Assembly (NCBI GenBank): GCA_964449175.1
Contig: CAYUYH010000126.1
Span: 1-8,318 of the forward strand
Reading direction: 5' to 3'
Origin: CAYUYH01 sp964449175
Lineage (GTDB): Bacteria; Planctomycetota; Phycisphaerae; SM23-33
Length of the DNA stretch: 8,318 nt
A model generated the notes under the pieces. That model was not told the origin of the DNA, made no database searches, and saw only the letters and a program-made list of their open reading frames with translations. Position numbers and translations under genes: made by a program. Positions 5,083-8,318 of this stretch are shown one piece after another; within the stretch, counting starts at the first letter, position 1, and each line of letters opens with the position of its first letter.

Positions 5083-6906
5083 TCACGGCCCGGCGAGGGC
5101 GCCCGCGGCTTCGTCGTCGGCCAAGATAGGGACTATCCGCGCGCCGACAGCCGGCCTGGCAAGCAGGTCTCTGTCGAAGTAGCCGACCAGCTCGCACGAG
5201 TTATCGGCCGCCATGACCTTGGCGAGGGCGTATCTGCTCTTGAAGGCCTCCTCCTTGGGCAATCCCTTCATGACGACCTCGGCGAATTCCTTCTCGGCCA
5301 GTATGTCCGCCGCCCTGGCCGACGGACGTCGCGGCAGGACGATCAGGTCGGGGGCGAGTTGCCAGAACACGTCCTTGTTGAAGGCGGCGTGGTTCTTCTC
5401 GCCAATCCTCTCGCCGGGCGAATGGCCCATGGCCACGCTGTTCAGCCCGAGCAGGTCGATGGTTTTGCCCTCGTATGTGAAGGCGAACCCGCCCGAGGCG
5501 ATAACGCCGACAGCAGGGTAGTCTCCGGCGTACAGTCGATTCAGGGCCTTGCCTATCTCGCGCCCGTCCTCAGCCACCCTGAACTGGTGGGCGATCTGCG
5601 GCTCCCACAACAGGAAGTCGAACCAGCTCGCCGACAGGGCGATGACGATCAGGCACGCGGCCGGGATCGACGCCAGCCACTTCAGGCGTCGCGCGTCGGG
5701 CTGGCCGCCGAGCCGGGCGAAGGCCCGGACAAGCTCGCGCGCGAACGGCAGCAGAACCACGATGAGGATGGGCCAGAATGGCTGATAGAACCTGAAGAGC
5801 GTGAAGTGGTCTCCGCCGACGAACACCGGCAGGGCCAGCCCCAGCAGGGCGATCGCGCAGACGCCGAAGTGGGCGGCGCGATCGCGCTCGATGGGCGTGG
5901 CGGCGGGCGTCTTGCCGATCACCGCGCCGGCCACGAGCTTGAGGTTCACCAGTACGCCGGCCAGCGCAGCCCCCGCGGCGATGGGGACCATGCCGCCAGA
6001 TGCCATGAAGCGATACAGGTACCACATGCCGCGTCTCAGCGAGTAGAGCCTGTTGGTGGAGACCTTGGCGTAGTAGGTGTTTGGCAGGGGGTAACCGAAG
6101 TAGGCCATCCGAAACGCCGTCAGCGCGCCCACGCACGCGCCCCAGACCAGCAGCAGCGGCAGGATCCCCGCCAGGGCTCGGGCGAAGCTCCGGCCGCGGA
6201 GCCTGGCCGCGAGGAAGAACGCCGCCGGCACCGTCAGGGCGATGATGAATCCCTCGGGCCTGGCCAGTGGCAGCAAGGCCGAGAGCACCGCGGCGGCGAG
6301 CGTGCGCCACCGGCTGGCGGCGGCCGACCTCAGCTCCGCCAGGCACAACGCCGAGGCCGACACGACCATGCAGGACCATAACGCCGAGTCCATCAGCGAG
6401 ATCGTCGTCCAGATCACGTAGCCGGCGGACGATACCGACCAGACGATGACGATGCCGTAGATTAACCATCGGCCGGTGGTGCTTTGCGGTCTGCCCGGCG
6501 GGTCGTCGCCGCGGCGTCCGGCGGCCAGGGCAAGCGCGGCGATGCCGAGCGACGCCAGGAGGACATTCATCGCCAACAAGATTGTCTCCGGCGAGCCGGC
6601 GATGCGGAATACCAGCACCATCACCAGCACGTACAGCATGGACGTGAAGCCTTCCACCCTCTCACCGCCGGCGTTGTAGACGCAGCCGTGGCCGGCGGCG
6701 ATGTTCCTGGCGTAGACCATGAAGATGTTGGCGTCGTCCATGCCGACTGTCGGCCGACCGAGGCGGCGATAGGCCACGCCGGCGGCGGCGCAGACGACCA
6801 GGACGGCGATCGCCGTGACCACGAGGAAGCGGATCAGTCTTCCCGCGCGCGTTTTCGCAGTGTTCTCAGGCAATTCAGGATTCTCGCTTTCGACCTGTGC
6901 AGCCAT
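5083..6906 (-). CDS. Polytopic GT-C-like membrane glycosyltransferase (607 aa)
   Basis: This is a large inner-membrane protein resembling GT-C-fold glycosyltransferases that use polyprenyl-phosphate sugars (AftB/ArnT/PMT-like). After a first hydrophobic helix at 26-46 comes an acidic pair, Asp57-Asp58 in GMDDANIFMVYARNIAAGHG, where GT-C enzymes carry their catalytic acidic residue. The signature VYNAGGERVEGFTS follows at 77-89. About ten further hydrophobic segments extend to about residue 430. Other family-like motifs are RPEG (216-219), FRMAYFGYPLPNTYYAK (265-281) and VGGDHFTLFRFYQP (362-375). A soluble C-terminal domain (about 440-607) contains IDLLGLNSVAMGH (483-495), also seen in related proteins. 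The ATG at 6906 has no good Shine-Dalgarno. The acceptor and sugar are unknown; an envelope polysaccharide or glycoprotein is likely. Confidence 0.82.
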   Translation of the reverse strand: MAAQVESENPELPENTAKTRAGRLIRFLVVTAIAVLVVCAAAGVAYRRLGRPTVGMDDANIFMVYARNIAAGHGCVYNAGGERVEGFTSMLYVLVMVLVFRIAGSPETILLAMNVLLASLGIAALALAAGRRGDDPPGRPQSTTGRWLIYGIVIVWSVSSAGYVIWTTISLMDSALWSCMVVSASALCLAELRSAAASRWRTLAAAVLSALLPLARPEGFIIALTVPAAFFLAARLRGRSFARALAGILPLLLVWGACVGALTAFRMAYFGYPLPNTYYAKVSTNRLYSLRRGMWYLYRFMASGGMVPIAAGAALAGVLVNLKLVAGAVIGKTPAATPIERDRAAHFGVCAIALLGLALPVFVGGDHFTLFRFYQPFWPILIVVLLPFARELVRAFARLGGQPDARRLKWLASIPAACLIVIALSASWFDFLLWEPQIAHQFRVAEDGREIGKALNRLYAGDYPAVGVIASGGFAFTYEGKTIDLLGLNSVAMGHSPGERIGEKNHAAFNKDVFWQLAPDLIVLPRRPSARAADILAEKEFAEVVMKGLPKEEAFKSRYALAKVMAADNSCELVGYFDRDLLARPAVGARIVPILADDEAAGALAGP

Positions 6907-6933
6907 TCATGCCGCCGGGTACAGGCGTGCGGT

Positions 6934-6962
6934 ATGCTACCGGACTTCGGGCAGGCTTTCCA
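6934..6962 (-). promoter_or_regulatory. Candidate promoter of the GT-C-like gene
   Basis: On the minus strand TGGAAA (6962-6957), a 17-nt spacer and TAGCAT (6939-6934) each match four of six sigma70 positions. The site lies 28 nt upstream of the start codon in the 177-bp divergent intergenic region. Moderate to weak evidence. Confidence 0.3.
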
Positions 6963-7005
6963 GGCGCCTCGACCAGGCCGGCTGGGCTTGCCAGGGGAAA
7001 TGCCT

Positions 7006-7035
7006 TTGGCCCAACACGGGCCGCCCCGCTATTAT
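7006..7035 (+). promoter_or_regulatory. Candidate promoter of the four-cysteine protein gene
   Basis: TTGGCC (7006-7011), an 18-nt spacer and TATTAT (7030-7035) lie 48 nt upstream of the ATG at 7084. The -10 matches five of six positions. It is the only AT-rich hexamer in this part of the intergenic region and points towards the plus-strand gene. Confidence 0.4.
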
Positions 7036-7083
7036 GAACATGTCGCCGGGCAAGCAGACTACCCGGTGCCAGGGAGCGGCCCA

Positions 7084-7461
7084 ATGCTACAGTGCAAGGA
7101 CTGCGAGTTCTTCCATCGCTCGCCGGCCGGGGAGATCACCTTCTCTTGCGACCCGTTCCACAACATCAAGGAAGAGCAGTGCCTGGTGAAGTGGCAGCTT
7201 ATCAAGATCAACCAGATGGTCGCCAGTTACCAGGCCACGCTGGAGTACTACCGCAAGCTCGCGCCGATGCAGGAGAAGATGTTCAAGGTGATGGAGCGCG
7301 AGCTGGATGACATCAGCGAGGCGGACAAGTGGAAGATCGCCGAGGAGGACGCAGAAGACGAGGAGGAAGGCGAGGAACGGGAGGAACGGGAGGAGGACTT
7401 CCGCTCCGACGAGCCAGCCGACGGGGAGGACTGGGACGGCCCGACGGGGTCCTCGCGGTGA
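7084..7461 (+). CDS. Small four-cysteine protein with coiled-coil-like middle and acidic tail (125 aa)
   Basis: I do not recognise a named family with known function. The N-terminus MLQCKDCEFFHRSPAGEI carries a CxxC pair (Cys4, Cys7), and Cys22 and Cys33 follow in FSCDPFHNIKEEQC, giving four cysteines in the first 33 residues. This suggests a small zinc ribbon or another metal site. Residues 35-80 (KWQLIKINQMVASYQ onwards) are predicted helical and amphipathic. Residues 80-110 are almost all Glu, Asp, Arg and Lys, then PADGEDWDGP closes the protein. The ATG at 7084 has GGGAG seven bases upstream and the whole motif lies downstream of it; the frame is open further upstream but without recognisable protein. 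The gene is divergent from the GT-C-like gene and convergent with bacterioferritin. A role in protein or RNA binding is possible but unproven. Confidence 0.75.
   Translation: MLQCKDCEFFHRSPAGEITFSCDPFHNIKEEQCLVKWQLIKINQMVASYQATLEYYRKLAPMQEKMFKVMERELDDISEADKWKIAEEDAEDEEEGEEREEREEDFRSDEPADGEDWDGPTGSSR
7372..7389 (+). repeat. Two tandem 9-bp repeats in a purine-rich tract
   Basis: GAGGAACGG occurs twice head to tail inside an almost pure-purine stretch (about 7349-7397) that encodes the acidic tail of the four-cysteine protein. Such tracts expand and contract by slippage, so the tail length probably varies between strains. Confidence 0.7.
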
Positions 7462-7471
7462 CACAAGACGG

Positions 7472-7541
7472 GGACCGGACGACATACACTCCGCCCGGTC
7501 CGATATGGTCGTTATGCGGCGCTCGCCGCCAATACGGCGGC
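7472..7541. terminator. Two GC-rich hairpins between convergent genes
   Basis: In the 123-bp gap between the convergent four-cysteine and bacterioferritin genes, GGACCGG (7472-7478) pairs with CCGGTCC (7495-7501), and GCCGCC (7525-7530) pairs with GGCGGC (7536-7541) around a 5-nt AATAC loop. Neither is followed by a T-tract on either strand. They may serve as factor-dependent or bidirectional transcript ends, but intrinsic termination is not demonstrated. Confidence 0.35.
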
Positions 7542-7584
7542 ATCAGAACTGTCCAGCCCGTCTGCGAGAAGGCCCACGTAGCGG

Positions 7585-8055
7585 CTAGTCTTTCATCTGC
7601 GTTGTGAGGAACAGCCCCAGGCCCATCTGTTCGACCTGGCCCTGGACTTCCTCCAACTCGTCAACGTGGGCGTCCTCGTCGTTGAGAATAGACGCCAGGA
7701 TCTCCTTGGTCGCGTTGTCGCCTACCTCGACGGCCAACTTGATCGTCTGGTTGTATTTCTTGACGGCGTCCATCTCAGCGGCGAGATCGTTGGCCAGCTG
7801 CTCGGGCACCTCCGCGCCGATGTGTATCGCGCCGAGCTTGCTGACGACGGGCCTGCCCTCGAGGAACAGAATCCTCTCGATGAGCTTGTCGGCGTGCTTC
7901 ATTTCGGTGATTGCCCGTGCCTTGACCTTCCTGGCCAGACGTTCGTAGCCCCAATCCTCAAGCATCTCGGCATGGACGAGGTACTGATTGATGGCAGTCA
8001 TCTCTTCCGAGAGACGGGTGTTGAGAGCATTGACAAGCTTGGCGTTTCCCTTCAT
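7585..8055 (-). CDS. bfr: Bacterioferritin (156 aa)
   Basis: The product is an iron-storage protein of the haem-containing bacterioferritin type, which assembles into a 24-subunit cage, oxidises Fe(II) at a dinuclear site and stores it as a ferric mineral in the cytoplasm. With the start at 8055 the numbering coincides with E. coli Bfr: ferroxidase ligands Glu18, Glu51, His54, Glu94, Glu127 and His130 are all present, and Met52, the axial haem ligand at the subunit dimer interface, is conserved. The motifs AINQYLVHAEM and ITEMKHADKLIERILFLEG are nearly identical to the family. The ATG at 8055 has AGGAG six bases upstream; a TTG two codons earlier sits almost on top of that site and is unlikely. 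Function is very secure. No haem-binding or ferroxidase residue is lost. Confidence 0.97.
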   Translation of the reverse strand: MKGNAKLVNALNTRLSEEMTAINQYLVHAEMLEDWGYERLARKVKARAITEMKHADKLIERILFLEGRPVVSKLGAIHIGAEVPEQLANDLAAEMDAVKKYNQTIKLAVEVGDNATKEILASILNDEDAHVDELEEVQGQVEQMGLGLFLTTQMKD

Positions 8056-8123
8056 GGTCAACTCCTGTCTTCTAGCGTTCTTTCTCGGCCTTGGGCCGTG
8101 CGGCTGTTCATTGCCTCAACCAA

Positions 8124-8162
8124 CGAGCGGGGATTATACGCTCGCCGGGCCGGGCGATTCCA
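8124..8162 (-). promoter_or_regulatory. Candidate bfr promoter with inverted repeat around the -10 box
   Basis: On the minus strand a perfect TATAAT (8138-8133) follows a weak -35, TGGAAT (8162-8157), with an 18-nt spacer. The -10 box lies in the loop of an inverted repeat, CGAGCG (8124-8129) and CGCTCG (8139-8144), which may be an operator. I see no convincing Fur box. The predicted 5' UTR is about 70 nt. Confidence 0.4.
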
Positions 8163-8199
8163 GTGTGTTGCCGCAAAGTCGCCGCCGCCGGCGGCCACA

Positions 8200-8318
8200 T
8201 CAGCGGCCCAGACGCTGCCGGGCGGCCGTCAGCTCCACGACGTGGCCCTGCTCTTCGGCGGCAAGCTCGGCCACGATGGAGCCGTACCGCACCGGCATCT
8301 CCCACCCCGCGAAGGGCA
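8200..8318 (-). CDS. C-terminal fragment of an unidentified protein (edge-truncated)
   Basis: A minus-strand frame enters from the right edge and ends in TGA at 8202-8200 after 38 visible residues. It begins PFAGWEMPVRYGSIVAE and ends in a charged helix, LAAEEQGHVVELTAARQRLG. The first part strongly resembles the N-terminal PFAGWEMPV motif of glycine-cleavage T protein (GcvT), but the protein stops about 30 residues later and no other frame restores GcvT. It is therefore either a truncated remnant or an unrelated protein. The EEQGHVVEL stretch contains an ExxH pattern like a ferritin/rubrerythrin helix, which would fit its position upstream of bfr. Its stop is about 60 nt upstream of the bfr -10 box. 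Too little is visible to decide. Confidence 0.4.
   Translation of the reverse strand, partial: PFAGWEMPVRYGSIVAELAAEEQGHVVELTAARQRLGR

Noticed and set aside
5032..6381. 449-codon plus-strand frame antisense to the GT-C-like gene.
   Set aside because: Gln/Arg/Gly-rich antisense shadow; the minus-strand protein has clear membrane segments and family motifs.
6484..7083. Upstream part of the plus-strand frame leading into the four-cysteine protein.
   Set aside because: It is antisense to the GT-C-like gene and then intergenic, with no protein-like character; the ATG at 7084 has a good ribosome-binding site and starts the conserved-looking part.
8108..8305. 65-codon minus-strand frame near the right edge.
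   Set aside because: Arg/Pro/Ala-rich, runs through the bfr promoter, and overlaps the frame that shows PFAGWEMPV.
1..8318. CRISPR arrays, tRNA or rRNA genes, insertion sequences, att sites.
   Set aside because: No regularly spaced repeats, cloverleaf sequences, transposase or integrase motifs, or terminal repeats were seen on either strand.

Overview
The window is GC-rich (roughly 60-65% by eye) and densely packed. Nothing in it looks like a phage, IS element, CRISPR array, rRNA or tRNA. The gene mix is chromosomal: an ABC exporter, GNAT acetyltransferases, a SAM methyltransferase, a YmdB-type phosphoesterase, a GT-C-like membrane protein with a VYN-G-GERVEGFTS motif, a small four-cysteine protein with an acidic tail, and bacterioferritin. 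Together with the base composition this suggests a Planctomycetes/Phycisphaerae-like bacterium. That is inference from gene flavour, not a database result.

Layout. Positions 1-1601 (+) hold the end of an ABC-2 permease gene directly followed by its ATPase; the next codon after the permease stop is a GTG start. Positions 1616-3790 (-) hold a class I SAM methyltransferase followed by two GNAT acetyltransferases. The two GNAT genes are 9 nt apart, with the methyltransferase 126 nt upstream of them. Positions 3841-4046 (-), just upstream of the methyltransferase, hold the most interesting element. It has a TTGACA-17-TAGAAG promoter, a 35-codon open frame beginning almost at the predicted transcript 5' end, and overlapping inverted repeats that can form mutually exclusive antiterminator and terminator hairpins. 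This is the arrangement of a classical transcription attenuator. Positions 4124-4978 (-) hold a YmdB/TIGR00282 phosphoesterase. Positions 5083-6906 (-) hold a 607-residue polytopic GT-C-like protein. Position 6906 to 7084 is a divergent promoter region. Positions 7084-7461 (+) hold the four-cysteine protein. Positions 7585-8055 (-) hold bacterioferritin with every ferroxidase and haem ligand intact. The right edge holds the last 38 codons of another minus-strand gene.

How the parts relate. The permease and ATPase form one exporter. The methyltransferase and the two acetyltransferases look like a small-molecule or peptide modification cassette of unknown substrate. If the attenuator is real, its leader peptide would couple their expression to translation. 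The remaining genes are housekeeping or stress functions (nucleotide signalling, envelope glycosylation, iron storage), mostly transcribed singly from promoters that can be proposed from TATAAT-like boxes.
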